Numbered from the stretch's first letter, positions 18,528-27,310 are shown. The stretch: 64,000 nt of DNA from an uncultured Prevotella sp. (GCA_902495455.1 CABUXJ010000006.1:1-64000); one strand, 5' to 3'. Notes: generated from the sequence alone by a model not told the origin. Program-made: numbers and translations.

Positions 18528-19646
18528 TCATTTTACATCGAACACTCTGTCCCAGTTCTTCCATACCGGTTCCAGCCCGAGAGCGCGCAGGTCGCGCTCC
18601 ACCTCGCCGGCCTTACGGTTGTCGCTTATCTCAAACTGCTCCAGCGAATTGGGATAGCAGGCATATCCGCCCGGATCGGTATGGCTCTCGGCGCTCATCG
18701 TCGTCACGCCGAGCGTGGCCATGTTGTTGCGCACGTTGGCCGGTTCGCGTGTGGAATAGGATATGTCCACGTCGTGGTCGAAGATGCGCATGGCGAACGT
18801 AGCCTGTGCCAGTTCGCGGTCGGACATGATGACGTTCGGCTGGAAACCGCCGTTCTCGGCATGGCGCATGCGCGGGAAGTTCACACTGTACTGCGTGCGC
18901 CAATATGTCTTTTCGAGATAACGCAGGTGGCGGGCCATCATCGTCACGTCCGTACGCCAGTCTTCCAGACCAATCAGCACACCCATGCCGATCTTATGCA
19001 CGCCGGCCTGTCCCATGCGGTCGAAGCCGTTGAGGCGCCATTCGTAGTTCGACTTCATGCCGCGCGGATGGTAGACCTTATAGCGGGTCTCGTTGTACGT
19101 CTCCTGAAAGCATATCACGCCGTTCAGTCCGTGCTCGCGCAGCCGGGCATAATCCTCCGCAGCGAGCGGCATCACCTCAATCTGGAGGTTGTTGAAGTAG
19201 GGTTTGGCAAGGTCGAGCGCACGGGCAAGATAGTCCACACCGGCCTTGGCAGGGTTCTCGCCCGTCACGATTAGCAGGTTGTCGAACGGTCCGAGCTTCT
19301 TTATCGCCTCATACTCACGCACGATTTCCTCCTCGGTCAATATCGTGCGCGCCATCTTGTTCTGCACATGAAAGCCGCAGTAGACGCACGAATTGGTGCA
19401 CGAGTTAGTAATATAAATAGGTATGAACATGTTGACGGTCTTGCCGAAGCGCTCGCGCGTGTACTTGCGGCTAAGACGGGCCATCTGTTCAAGATATTTG
19501 TCGGCGACCGGCGAAATCATCGCCATGAAGTCGTCGATGTCGCAATGGGACTTTGAGAGCGCACGACGCACGTCGGCGTCGGTCTTCGACATGATGCGCT
19601 CCGTCGTTTCGTCCCAGCTGATCTGTCTTATAACGTCACTGAACAT
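18528..19646 (-). CDS. thiH: 2-iminoacetate synthase ThiH
   Basis: A 372-residue radical-SAM tyrosine lyase, which splits tyrosine to dehydroglycine for thiazole formation. The cluster motif is Cys83-x3-Cys87-x2-Cys90 in NSCTNSCVYCGF. Other ThiH features include ENPAKAGVDYL and PHMRHAE-type SVNFPRMRHAENG. It replaces the glycine-oxidase route (ThiO), implying an oxygen-sensitive, anaerobic-type pathway. It is 7 bp downstream of thiS. Confidence 0.96.
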   Translation of the reverse strand: MFSDVIRQISWDETTERIMSKTDADVRRALSKSHCDIDDFMAMISPVADKYLEQMARLSRKYTRERFGKTVNMFIPIYITNSCTNSCVYCGFHVQNKMARTILTEEEIVREYEAIKKLGPFDNLLIVTGENPAKAGVDYLARALDLAKPYFNNLQIEVMPLAAEDYARLREHGLNGVICFQETYNETRYKVYHPRGMKSNYEWRLNGFDRMGQAGVHKIGMGVLIGLEDWRTDVTMMARHLRYLEKTYWRTQYSVNFPRMRHAENGGFQPNVIMSDRELAQATFAMRIFDHDVDISYSTREPANVRNNMATLGVTTMSAESHTDPGGYACYPNSLEQFEISDNRKAGEVERDLRALGLEPVWKNWDRVFDVK

Positions 19647-19653
19647 CTTTGTC

Positions 19654-19854
19654 TTATCCTCCGCAAAATGCTTTAAGTATCACTATCTCGTCGCCGTCTT
19701 TCACCACGTGCGATTCCCACTCATCGCGGGCAACCATCTCGTTGTTCACAGCCACGGCAACTCCTTTCTCCGGCAACTGGCAGTTGTCTGCCACGCTGCG
19801 GAGAGTCGTTCCCTCGGGAAACTCTGTCTGTTTGTTGTTTATTGTTATTTTCAT
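19654..19854 (-). CDS. thiS: Sulfur carrier protein ThiS
   Basis: A 66-residue ubiquitin-fold sulfur carrier. It begins MKITINNKQTEFPEG and ends with the essential Gly-Gly (LKAFCGG) that is adenylated and thiocarboxylated. AVAVNNEMVARDEWE is the typical central segment. No ThiF adenylyltransferase gene is present in this operon, so an activating enzyme must be encoded elsewhere. It lies 106 bp after thiG. Confidence 0.95.
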   Translation of the reverse strand: MKITINNKQTEFPEGTTLRSVADNCQLPEKGVAVAVNNEMVARDEWESHVVKDGDEIVILKAFCGG

Positions 19855-19960
19855 AAAGAAGTCTCACCACTGCCCCTCCCCCCCAAAAAAAAGGGAGAGT
19901 CGCAGAATATCTTTTCAATTAATTATTATATGTGTATATTATAGATACACCCTCTTGGAA

Positions 19961-20737
19961 TTAGGCCAAAAACGCCGTCAGCGGCGAGCTGGCCTCAGCC
20001 GTCATGTCCATCGACTGGCGTCCCAGTCCGGCCTCGTATGCCTCACGCCCGGCCTCGACGGCCTTTTTGAAGGCGCGGGCCATAGCCACGGGGTCGCCGG
20101 CCACGCTCACAGCCGTGTTCACAAGCACGGCGTCGGCGCCCAGCTCCATCGCCTCGGCCGCATCGCTCGGAGCACCGATACCCGCATCAACAACAACAGG
20201 CACCATTGCCTCCTCGATGATGATGTTGAGGAAGTCGCGCGTACGCAGTCCCATATTCGTGCCGATGGGTGCGGCGAGGGGCATCACCGTGGCGGCGCCG
20301 GCCTCAGCCAGACGCTTGCACAGGACGGGGTCAGCCTGACAGTAAGGCAGAACGACGAAGCCCTCCTTCACCAGCAGTTCCGTGGCCCGCAATGTCTCCA
20401 CAGGATCGGGCAGCAGATAACGCGGGTCGGGATGAATCTCAAGTTTGAGCCAGTTTGTCCCGAAAGCCTCACGCGCCATCTTTGCCGCGAAAACGGCCTC
20501 ATCGGCATTGCGCGTGCCCGACGTATTCGGCAGCAACTGTATGCCGGGACGCACGATGTGACGCAACATGTCGTCGCCGTCGCTGTCCCCGAGGTCAATA
20601 CGCTTCATGGCCATTGTCACCATCTGCGTCTCTGAGGCGGCGATGGCCTGTGCCATAATCTCATTGGAACTGAACTTTCCCGTGCCCATGAACAGACGGG
20701 ACTCAAATTCCTTACCTGCAATAATCAGTTTTTCCAT
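19961..20737 (-). CDS. thiG: Thiazole synthase ThiG
   Basis: A 258-residue TIM-barrel enzyme that builds the thiazole phosphate carboxylate from deoxyxylulose phosphate, dehydroglycine and ThiS thiocarboxylate. The Schiff-base lysine is expected at Lys98 in NWLKLEIHPD. LLPNTSGTRNADEAV, VDAGIGAPSDAAEAMELGADAVLVNTAV and the phosphate-binding glycine segments match the family. It is the first gene after the TPP riboswitch. Its substrate DXP is the product of Dxs encoded at 27432-29369. Confidence 0.96.
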   Translation of the reverse strand: MEKLIIAGKEFESRLFMGTGKFSSNEIMAQAIAASETQMVTMAMKRIDLGDSDGDDMLRHIVRPGIQLLPNTSGTRNADEAVFAAKMAREAFGTNWLKLEIHPDPRYLLPDPVETLRATELLVKEGFVVLPYCQADPVLCKRLAEAGAATVMPLAAPIGTNMGLRTRDFLNIIIEEAMVPVVVDAGIGAPSDAAEAMELGADAVLVNTAVSVAGDPVAMARAFKKAVEAGREAYEAGLGRQSMDMTAEASSPLTAFLA

Positions 20738-20971
20738 AATCTCTTATTCGTGTCATTTATGAACAACGGAGAGCCATTACCGAATCGACGACACCCGAAC
20801 GCCATACGTCCGCACTGCCCGTCAAACGAACATCCACAACTCCACCGTCGCACAATATGGTCTTATATCTTTATATATAATAATGTGTAAAATGGGAACG
20901 CGCCGGCATCACGCCAAAACAACTTTCATATCTCCGAAATCCGGCGTTCACGCCGCTAAACTCATCTGAAC
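20738..20971 (-). other. Leader between TPP aptamer and thiG
   Basis: About 230 nt of untranslated leader, which probably holds the expression platform of the riboswitch. A GC-rich hairpin (GCGGCGTGAACGCC on the minus strand, about 20943-20958) follows the aptamer closely. No clear T-run terminator was found, so control may act on translation or through another structure. Confidence 0.5.
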
Positions 20972-21045
20972 ATCCCTACGTCGGCATTATCCGAATCAGG
21001 TTCACACGGGTATAATCTCAGCCACGGCAAACACCGGAGCACCCC
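20972..21045 (-). ncRNA. TPP riboswitch (THI box)
   Basis: On the minus strand the segment contains GGGGTGCTCC, then CTGAGATTATACCCGT, AACCTGATTCGGATAATG and CCGACGTAGGGATG. These are the conserved elements of the thiamine pyrophosphate aptamer in the correct order (P1 arms at 21036-21045 and 20972-20977). It precedes thiG and should repress the whole thiamine operon when TPP is abundant. Confidence 0.96.
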
Positions 21046-21071
21046 ATCAAGCACATCATTGTTGCTGGTTG

Positions 21072-21103
21072 CAAAGATAACAAATATATCCGATATGCAA
21101 AAA
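21072..21103 (-). promoter_or_regulatory. Predicted promoter of the thiamine operon
   Basis: The minus strand has -7 box TATCTTTG (21072-21079) and a TTTTTG (21098-21103) about 19 nt upstream, matching the Bacteroidetes -33/-7 pattern. Transcription would start some 20 nt before the riboswitch. Confidence 0.6.
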
Positions 21104-21144
21104 CATTCCGATATATTTATTTTTCAAATTTTTTACCCGAGTTT

Positions 21145-21194
21145 TGCCGGTATCCACCAAATTTTTTAGCACGAAATGCCGGTATCCACCAAAT
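21145..21194 (+). repeat. Direct repeat of 18 bp
   Basis: TGCCGGTATCCACCAAAT occurs exactly twice, at 21145-21162 and 21177-21194, 32 bp apart. It lies between the divergent thiamine operon and SprT-like gene and could be a paired protein-binding site or a local duplication. Confidence 0.6.
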
Positions 21195-21295
21195 CTTCCG
21201 ATAAATTTCCAATAAATGCAACAAAACGATGTGGATTTTGCTGGCGTTTACATTGGGAAAGAGAGTGACGAGGCGCTAATTTTATTCCCATTATA

Positions 21296-21326
21296 TTGTG
21301 CATATAGCGATTTATTTATACTTTTG
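21296..21326 (+). promoter_or_regulatory. Predicted promoter of the SprT-like gene
   Basis: A TTG (21296-21298) and TACTTTTG (21319-21326) are spaced 20 nt apart, in keeping with the -33/-7 rule of the phylum. The leader to the start codon is about 105 nt. Confidence 0.5.
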
Positions 21327-21437
21327 TAAAACATTCAGTCTACTTTCGTAAGCAAAGGGGATAAGTCAAACGAGGCTTCAAGCACAACTGTATCAGAATA
21401 TTACAGTAAAGCGGCCATCCAACAACAGAGCATATAC

Positions 21438-22097
21438 GTGAACAGCGACATCACCATAGAACGCCTGCGTGGCATCTTCTACACCCTCAACCGTGACTAT
21501 TTCGGCAGCGACCTGCCCGAACCGCGCTTCCTTTTGACGCGTTCACGAACCATCCTCGGACAGTTCCGTTGCACCCACACGCTATTTCCGAAGGGCACAA
21601 AGGACCACACAATCAAGGTGAGCACGTATTATGAGATGAACGAAGAACAGCTGCGGGACATCGTCGCACATGAAATGATCCACTACCACATCGCACTCAA
21701 CAGTATGAAGGACACTTCACCACACGGGCGCATCTTCCGCCGGGAGATGGTGCGCCTCAACGCCGCCGGCCTCAACATCAGCATACGCACCGACACCCGC
21801 CGGTGGACTGTGGCCGGGCAGAACCACAAGCGCGAACGGCTCGTGATGGCACTGACCACCCGCGACGGAAAATATATGCTGACAGTGGCCAATCCAAAAT
21901 ATGCGCAGACGATAAGCCGGAGGGCCAGAAACTGCCGCGACGTGGCCACGTGGCAGTGGTTCGTCACCGAAGATGACCGCTTCGCCTGTTTCTCCGTCGT
22001 ACGCAGCCTGCGCGGCAGATTCGTCACGAGAGATGAGTTCGAACGCCAAACGTCTGCCATGAAGCCACTGACAGAGATATTCCGACATATTCCATAA
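21438..22097 (+). CDS. SprT-like domain-containing metalloprotease-like protein
   Basis: A 219-residue protein whose first half matches the SprT-like fold: LNRDYFGSDLPEPRF, STYYEMNEEQLRDIVAHEMIHY and a third zinc ligand histidine in DTSPHGRIFRREM. The HEMIH motif provides two zinc ligands and the catalytic Glu. The C-terminal part (about 115-219) contains a segment with a Cys in NCRDVATWQWF, possibly a degenerate zinc domain. SprT-like proteins in eukaryotes repair DNA-protein crosslinks; the bacterial role is unclear. The ATG at 21438 is preferred because MNSDITIERLRGIF starts the domain. The PAP2 gene follows after 21 bp on the same strand. Confidence 0.85.
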   Translation: MNSDITIERLRGIFYTLNRDYFGSDLPEPRFLLTRSRTILGQFRCTHTLFPKGTKDHTIKVSTYYEMNEEQLRDIVAHEMIHYHIALNSMKDTSPHGRIFRREMVRLNAAGLNISIRTDTRRWTVAGQNHKRERLVMALTTRDGKYMLTVANPKYAQTISRRARNCRDVATWQWFVTEDDRFACFSVVRSLRGRFVTRDEFERQTSAMKPLTEIFRHIP

Positions 22098-22118
22098 TCC
22101 AAACCATCCCCTAAAAAA

Positions 22119-22694
22119 ATGAGACATCTTATCCTTTTCACAATTCTGATATGTACCGCCTTGTCGGGCGCAAAGGCACAACAACGTCACGGCAACGGTC
22201 CCGACGACATTCTCCAATACACTCCCTACGCCGCCGTTTTCATTCTGAAAGGATGTGACGTGGACAGCCGCCACGGATGGGCACAGCTCACCGCCAACGC
22301 CGCGACATCGTTTGTCATGTCCGCCGGCATCACCTACGCCCTCAAACACAGTGTCCGCGAATGGCGTCCCGACCATTCCGACCGCCATTCCTTCCCCTCT
22401 GGCCATTCATCTATCGTCTTCTCCGGAGCCACGGTGCTGCACCACGAGTTCGGCCACGTTTCACCGTGGATAAGCATCGGCGGCTATACCGTGGCCACTC
22501 TGACGGCCGCCGATCGCGTCAGGCGTGACCGCCACCACTGGCACGACGTGGCAGCAGGAGCGGCCATCGGTGTCCTTTCGACCGAACTGAGCTACATGCT
22601 GGTAAACCGGATTTTTCCAAAGTTGTTTCCAGGAAGCGACGTCAGCATGAGTGTGACGGGAAATGGGCTGGATGTGGCGATAAGGATAAAATGA
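22119..22694 (+). CDS. PAP2 superfamily phosphatase
   Basis: A 191-residue secreted or membrane-anchored type 2 phosphatidic acid phosphatase. An N-terminal signal sequence (to GAKAQ) precedes the three catalytic motifs: KHSVREWRP (KxxxxxxRP), SFPSGHSS (PSGH) and RVRRDRHHWHDVAAG (RxxxxxHxxxD). It would dephosphorylate a lipid phosphate such as phosphatidic acid, undecaprenyl diphosphate or lipid A. Compared with polytopic PAP2 enzymes it has few membrane segments. It probably forms an operon with the SprT-like gene. Confidence 0.92.
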   Translation: MRHLILFTILICTALSGAKAQQRHGNGPDDILQYTPYAAVFILKGCDVDSRHGWAQLTANAATSFVMSAGITYALKHSVREWRPDHSDRHSFPSGHSSIVFSGATVLHHEFGHVSPWISIGGYTVATLTAADRVRRDRHHWHDVAAGAAIGVLSTELSYMLVNRIFPKLFPGSDVSMSVTGNGLDVAIRIK

Positions 22695-22711
22695 TAAAAA
22701 ACGAAGCTAAA

Positions 22712-22920
22712 ACAAACCTAAAACCCACCCCAAACAAACCTAAAACCCACCCCAACCCTCCCGAAGGGAGGGGGCTTGATATGCTTTAAGTAAAAGAAGG
22801 TGCTTCTTATTTATCCTTAATATGGATATTGAAATACTTAAGACATATCAAGCTCCCTCCCTTCGGGAGGGTTGGGGTGGGTTTTAGGTTTGTTTGGTGG
22901 TGGGTTTTAGGTATAGTTGG
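22712..22920. mobile_element. MITE-like element with long inverted repeats, copy M1
   Basis: A left arm 22735-22790 and right arm 22837-22892 are complementary over 56 nt with three mismatches, around a 46-nt loop. Tandem CCTAAAACCCACC units flank both arms. The loop (TAAAAGAAGGTGCTTC...) is nearly the same as in copy M2 at 26161-26388, showing common descent rather than chance palindromes. It encodes nothing. It lies between the convergent PAP2 and fabI genes and may end both transcripts. Confidence 0.8.
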
Positions 22921-22960
22921 TTCGTTTTTTTTTTGGGGGGGGAGTGTTTTCACCCTTTTC

Positions 22961-23818
22961 TTACCCGTATATCACCTTACCGTTCTCGTCCTCGTAGGGC
23001 GCGAGGTCCTTAGCATACTGATTCATGGCGCGCAGACTCATACCCATCGACGAGAAACCGCCGTCGTGGAAGAGGTTCTGCATGGTCACCTTGCGCGTGA
23101 AGTCGGAGAACATCATCACGCAATAGTTGGCACATTCCTCCGCCGTAGCATTGCCCAGAGGCGACATCTTGCTTGCGAAGTCCATCAGATTGTCCATGTC
23201 CTTGATGCCCTTACCGGCCGTGGTGGGTGTCGGTGACTGAGAGATGGTGTTGACGCGGACGTTCTTCTCGCGGCCGTAAATATATCCGAAGCTGCGGGCG
23301 ATGCTCTCGAGCATGCTCTTGGCATCAGCCATATCGTTGTAACCGAAGAATGTGCGCTGCGAGGCGACGTATGTCAGAGCGACCACCGAACCGTATTCGG
23401 CGATGGCGTCCTGCTTCTTGGCCACCTGAAGCATCTTGTGGAACGAGATGGCGGAGATGTCGAGCGTCTTCTGGAGATAGTTATAGTCGAGGTCGTCATA
23501 CGTGCGGCGCTTGCGCACGTTGGGACTCATGCCGATGGAGTGGAGCACGAAGTCTATTTTGCCGCCCAACAGACGCACCGACTCCTCAAACACCGTGTTG
23601 AGATCTTCCACGCTGGTGGCGTCAGCCGGGATGACCGGGGCGCCCAGCTGCTTGCTCAGACCGTCCAGTTCGCCCATACGCAGGGCCATCGGTGTATTGC
23701 TAAGTGTGATGGTGGCGCCTTCCTCTACGGCTTTCACTGCCACCTTCCATGCTATCGACTCTTCGTTGAGTGCGCCGAAAATGATTCCGCGCTTACCTTT
23801 CAATAAATTGTGACTCAT
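22961..23818 (-). CDS. fabI: Enoyl-[acyl-carrier-protein] reductase FabI
   Basis: A 285-residue short-chain dehydrogenase catalysing the last reduction of fatty-acid elongation with NAD(P)H. The N-terminal GKRGIIFGALNEESIAWKVA is the atypical nucleotide-binding loop of FabI. The Ser/Tyr/Lys centre is represented by GYNDMADAKSMLES (Tyr-x6-Lys), preceded by LTYVASQR. SPTPTTAGKGI is the substrate-binding loop region. It stands alone, with a -7 box at 23856-23863 (minus strand TAATTTTG). Confidence 0.95.
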   Translation of the reverse strand: MSHNLLKGKRGIIFGALNEESIAWKVAVKAVEEGATITLSNTPMALRMGELDGLSKQLGAPVIPADATSVEDLNTVFEESVRLLGGKIDFVLHSIGMSPNVRKRRTYDDLDYNYLQKTLDISAISFHKMLQVAKKQDAIAEYGSVVALTYVASQRTFFGYNDMADAKSMLESIARSFGYIYGREKNVRVNTISQSPTPTTAGKGIKDMDNLMDFASKMSPLGNATAEECANYCVMMFSDFTRKVTMQNLFHDGGFSSMGMSLRAMNQYAKDLAPYEDENGKVIYG

Positions 23819-23855
23819 ACTTGTTATGATATTCTTATGATTTTGTTTCAGCCGG

Positions 23856-23863
23856 CAAAATTA
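23856..23863 (-). promoter_or_regulatory. Predicted fabI promoter -7 box
   Basis: The minus strand reads TAATTTTGCC, matching TAnnTTTG, 38 bp before the fabI ATG. Confidence 0.5.
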
Positions 23864-23954
23864 CTTCTTTTCGGTAAAACAGACAAGTTTTCCCGACAAA
23901 AGAACTAACTATACCCGCTCTTTATTAACATATATTGTCTCTTCCAAGCATCAT

Positions 23955-24842
23955 TCAGCGGCCGGCGAAAATGCCACAGCGTATCACCGGTGAGGCCATC
24001 TTGCGCTTTGCGGCCAATCCCCGGCCGGCGGGAGCGGCTTGCGACGGTCCCTCGTATGGAGACCAGTCGAACGACGTGATGCGTCCCAGATCAAACGTGA
24101 ACGTCTTGTCGCCGTAAGCCATACGTCCCGTAAACTCATAGTCGGTCAGGGCGAAGTCGGCGATGCGGATGGACGACAGATTGCTGTCGGATGCGTATGC
24201 GATGGTAACGGCGTCCTGCGTCTGCATCCACGAGAACGTTGTATAGGCAAAATCCGTCCGCGGACTGTAGCGGTCGTAGTCCAACTGACGGCCGTAACCG
24301 TCGGAGAAGAACTCGAGAACGGTCATATAGTTGTCTCCGTCCAAGCCCCATACCTCCTTGTAATAGCCGTTGATGACGCCCTGCCACATGCCTACGAGCG
24401 CTGTCTGCGGCTTGTCGCCGCCGCCTGTGTTGCCGTCGTTGATGACAAGCGGGATACCGTCGACAATCAGATGGCCGTCGCCGAAACTGTAGGCCATTTC
24501 TGCCGTACTCTTGTCGCTGTCATACATGACGGTGAGCGTGTTGGCTGTAGCCTCCCAGCGGAAGCCGTCTTCCAACTCTACCTTACCGTTGACTATGGAT
24601 TTGCAGTAGCCCGTGCGGTCCTGCCGCAGGATGAGAGTGAACGGGCTCTCCGGCTTGTCGTCGGAAATGTAGTTGCCGACGAGCGCCTTTTCATACTGGT
24701 TGAGCGGACCGGAGAAGTGGTTGCCGTCGTCCACCCAACCCGGATGCGGCGGATAATAATCATCATCGTCATCGCAGGAGACAAGCACCAAGGGCAACGC
24801 CATGACAAGCATGAAGAATAATCTCGTTATCGTTTTGTTCAT
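23955..24842 (-). CDS. Lipoprotein with two lipocalin-like repeats
   Basis: A 295-residue predicted lipoprotein: hydrophobic signal followed by the lipobox LVSC with Cys at about residue 23 and an acidic DDDDD stretch, the usual surface-export-favouring signature of Bacteroidetes lipoproteins. The mature part shows two similar segments, each beginning ALVG (about 52 and 148) and containing a T(V/I)xYxSD strand (MYDSD, AYASD), suggesting an internal duplication of a lipocalin-like beta-barrel. No enzymatic motif is visible and the ligand is unknown. It stands between the fabI and SIMPL genes on the same strand. Confidence 0.75.
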   Translation of the reverse strand: MNKTITRLFFMLVMALPLVLVSCDDDDDYYPPHPGWVDDGNHFSGPLNQYEKALVGNYISDDKPESPFTLILRQDRTGYCKSIVNGKVELEDGFRWEATANTLTVMYDSDKSTAEMAYSFGDGHLIVDGIPLVINDGNTGGGDKPQTALVGMWQGVINGYYKEVWGLDGDNYMTVLEFFSDGYGRQLDYDRYSPRTDFAYTTFSWMQTQDAVTIAYASDSNLSSIRIADFALTDYEFTGRMAYGDKTFTFDLGRITSFDWSPYEGPSQAAPAGRGLAAKRKMASPVIRCGIFAGR

Positions 24843-24902
24843 AATGCACTATTTTTAAGAAATTGTTCATTTTAATTTTCAAGAAAATCCGTTGTGGTTA
24901 CA

Positions 24903-25601
24903 TCAGTCCTTGAGCGAATATGTCACGGTCGTGACCACGCGGACCTTCTTGATGTGGGGCGTGTTGGCATCGCGATCGGAGATGGAGAACTGTCCTTGGT
25001 CGGCCGTGAGAATCTTGTTGATCTTGCTGTTGCTGCTCTCGGCAAACTGTTCTGCCGTCTTCTCGGCGTTCTTTATGGCCTCACGCATCATCTCCGGCTT
25101 CATGCTCTGGAACGATACGTACTCGTAGTCGACGTTGTTGCTGTAGCCGTCGCCGACAACGGCCACACCCTGCTTGAGCAGTTCGCCCTGACGGGCGATG
25201 ATGCCGCGCACGAGCTTGACGTTGCGCGAGGTGACGGTGATGGTCGACGTGATATTGTAGCGGTAGCGGTTCATATTGTTATTGTACATCTCGGCATTGA
25301 GGTCGCGCACGACTGGCGCCCCGACACTGATTTCTTCTTCCTTGACGCCATTCTGCTTGAGAAACGTCTTGACCTTCTCCGTCGTCACGTTGATGCTGCG
25401 GTAGAGCTGCTGCAGGTCGTCGCCCAGTTCTTTGGTCTGTATGGGCCACGTGACCTTGTCGGCCTCAACCTCCTTTTCCGAAAGCCCCTTGACAGTGACC
25501 TTGCGGTCCTTATTGACAAAATTGTCGATACCTCCCTTCAGGCAAAAGCCGAGGACGATGATGCTCATGGCTATGATAGCCGATTCCTTGATTCTGTTCA
25601 T
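24903..25601 (-). CDS. SIMPL domain-containing protein (DUF541)
   Basis: A 232-residue protein of the SIMPL/DUF541 family, with an N-terminal membrane anchor or signal (SAIIAMSIIVLGFCL). The domain begins RKVTVKGLSEKEVEADKV and includes YRYNITSTITVTSRNV and the helical AIKNAEKTAEQFAES. The family has structural roles reminiscent of periplasmic chaperone or oxidative-stress proteins, with no confirmed reaction. The frame is open to 25643, but MNRIKESAI at 25601 is the natural beginning of the signal anchor. Confidence 0.88.
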   Translation of the reverse strand: MNRIKESAIIAMSIIVLGFCLKGGIDNFVNKDRKVTVKGLSEKEVEADKVTWPIQTKELGDDLQQLYRSINVTTEKVKTFLKQNGVKEEEISVGAPVVRDLNAEMYNNNMNRYRYNITSTITVTSRNVKLVRGIIARQGELLKQGVAVVGDGYSNNVDYEYVSFQSMKPEMMREAIKNAEKTAEQFAESSNSKINKILTADQGQFSISDRDANTPHIKKVRVVTTVTYSLKD

Positions 25602-25784
25602 AAGCGTACATAATTTATGAATGTCGCGACAGTGCGCCATCATGTTTGGTTCTGTAAAAGTACGAAATGTTTTTGTCGCAAGCTCTATTGCGTCATGCTA
25701 TTTACGGATAATTAACGTCATACAACGAGTTTTCGGGAAGCGAGAGAGGTATTTCAGGATATGTTAAAAACTCGGAATTAATCT

Positions 25785-26158
25785 TACAAAAAGCCTCGAT
25801 TTTAACATAAATTCTGCGCAAAGTCGTCCCTCGGCCTCAAATATGCGAGTTTTGCGCGTGCATCTTTTTCTCTCTGAGCGTCACGATGTTACGGCAAAAA
25901 TTACGAAAGTGTGCAACTTTTTCACGGATTTTTCCATGCCGTAAGGCCCTTACGGCGATGCAACGGGGCCGCCGTTGCATCACAGCGGCGGCCCCGCCAT
26001 CGTCCAAAGAGCACGCCGTTGCAACCCCGCGGGGCCCTTACGGCAAGACCGAAAAATCTTTTTTGCCGAAAAACGGCGCCCGAATGTCAAAATAAGAGCG
26101 CCGTCACCGTTTTTTTCGAGCGATTTTCGTGTGTTAAAATTATGATATTATCATGACA
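25785..26158. repeat. GC-rich hairpin-array repeat, copy A2
   Basis: Homologous to copy A1 (50-372) in the same orientation. Left edge GCGCGTGCATCTTTTTCTC lies at about 25854-25872 and right edge with TGATATTATC at 26143-26152. Hairpins: 25938-25945 with 25949-25956 (8 bp), 25957-25966 with 25972-25981 (10 bp), and alternative pairing 25965-25974 with 25986-25995 (10 bp). The hairpins differ in sequence from A1 but keep self-complementarity. No gene is supported in it. Confidence 0.8.
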
Positions 26159-26160
26159 TG

Positions 26161-26388
26161 AGAACCTAAAAAACCCACCAAAAAAAACCACCTAAAACCC
26201 ACATAAAACCCACATAAAACCCACCCCAACCCTCCCAAAGGGAGGGGGCTTGATATGCTTTAAGTAAAAGAATGTGCTTCCTTTTTATCCTTAATGTGGA
26301 TATTGACAATGCTTAAGACATATCAAGCTCCCTCCCTTTGGGAGGGTTGGGGTGGGTTTTGGGTGGGTTTTGGGTGGGTTTTAGGTCT
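26161..26388. mobile_element. MITE-like element with long inverted repeats, copy M2
   Basis: Left arm about 26213-26264 and right arm 26312-26360 enclose a 47-nt loop almost identical to that of M1 (22791-22836). Extra tandem GGGTGGGTTTT units extend the right end. The element's terminal CCTAAAACCC supplies the stop codon (26381-26383) of the ketopantoate reductase gene. It directly follows repeat A2. Confidence 0.8.
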
Positions 26389-27310
26389 GTCGTCGGATGG
26401 TTTTTAGATCGTTTTCCTTAAACCTCAGCGCGGCTTCCAGCATGCTCAACCGCGGCATGTCGAACCCTACGCGTCGGGCCTCGGCTATCGGGCGCGTGTA
26501 AAGATAGTCGATTTCCATCGGCCGGTGATTGTCGTAGTCGAGTTTCATCGACGGCGAATAGGGCGTCATGACCATCGTGTTGCGTATCATCTTGTCCGCA
26601 AAAGCTTCAGTTACACCGCCGACGCCAAGCGCACGGGCAGCACCGACAACCTCCATCATCATCTCCCTCACGAGCGCCAGCGTCGACGGGCACTCCAGCA
26701 GACGGTCGGTCCGGGTGTCGAGAGCGACGGTCAAGCCGTTGAACGGCATGTTCCAGACGGCCTTCCGCCATCGGGCCTCGGCATATTCGACCGCAGCCGC
26801 ACCGACACCCGCACCCTTCAGATCCGCAATCATGGCGTCGACGAGCGTCGAGTCGGGACAGGAGTAGTTGCCGATGTTGATGTTGCCGTAACACTGATGC
26901 ACGATGTGTCCCGGTCCCACCTTTGCCGAACAGATGAAGGCGAGGCCCGCGGCAAGCCACACACCGGGCATCGCGGCCTGCAAGTCGGCCTCGAGCCCGA
27001 TGCCGTTTTGGATGAGCACGACGAGCGTCCGGCTGTGGAGGACGGGCCGCAGCAGGTCGGGGAGCAGACGGTTGTTGACCGACTTCAGGCCGACCAGCAC
27101 AATGTCACACTGAGGCATGTCTGCCGGCGAGACATAAGCGTTGACCTGCTCGAGGCGGAAGTCGCCGTCGCAGGAGTCTATACGGAGGCCGGACGAGAGG
27201 ACGTGATCATAGTCTGTGTGCAACAGGAAGTGAACTTCATGGCCCGCGCGGGCCAGTCTGGCGCCATAGTAGCCGCCGATGGCGCCGGTGCCGATAATAC
27301 CGTATTTCAT
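26381..27310 (-). CDS. Ketopantoate reductase family protein (2-dehydropantoate 2-reductase)
   Basis: A 309-residue NADP-dependent reductase of the PanE/ApbA family. The Rossmann motif GIIGTGAIGGYYGARLARAG opens the protein, followed by LVGLKSVNN and LIQNGIG. The C-terminal helical domain carries the catalytic lysine in RWRKAVWNMPFN and the conserved SMKLDYDNHRPMEIDYLYTRP. It would reduce 2-dehydropantoate in pantothenate synthesis; panB/panC are not adjacent, so another 2-oxoacid substrate is possible. The open frame extends upstream to 27571 but the true start is the ATG at 27310. The last codons and the stop lie at the edge of element M2. Confidence 0.88.
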   Translation of the reverse strand: MKYGIIGTGAIGGYYGARLARAGHEVHFLLHTDYDHVLSSGLRIDSCDGDFRLEQVNAYVSPADMPQCDIVLVGLKSVNNRLLPDLLRPVLHSRTLVVLIQNGIGLEADLQAAMPGVWLAAGLAFICSAKVGPGHIVHQCYGNINIGNYSCPDSTLVDAMIADLKGAGVGAAAVEYAEARWRKAVWNMPFNGLTVALDTRTDRLLECPSTLALVREMMMEVVGAARALGVGGVTEAFADKMIRNTMVMTPYSPSMKLDYDNHRPMEIDYLYTRPIAEARRVGFDMPRLSMLEAALRFKENDLKTIRRQT

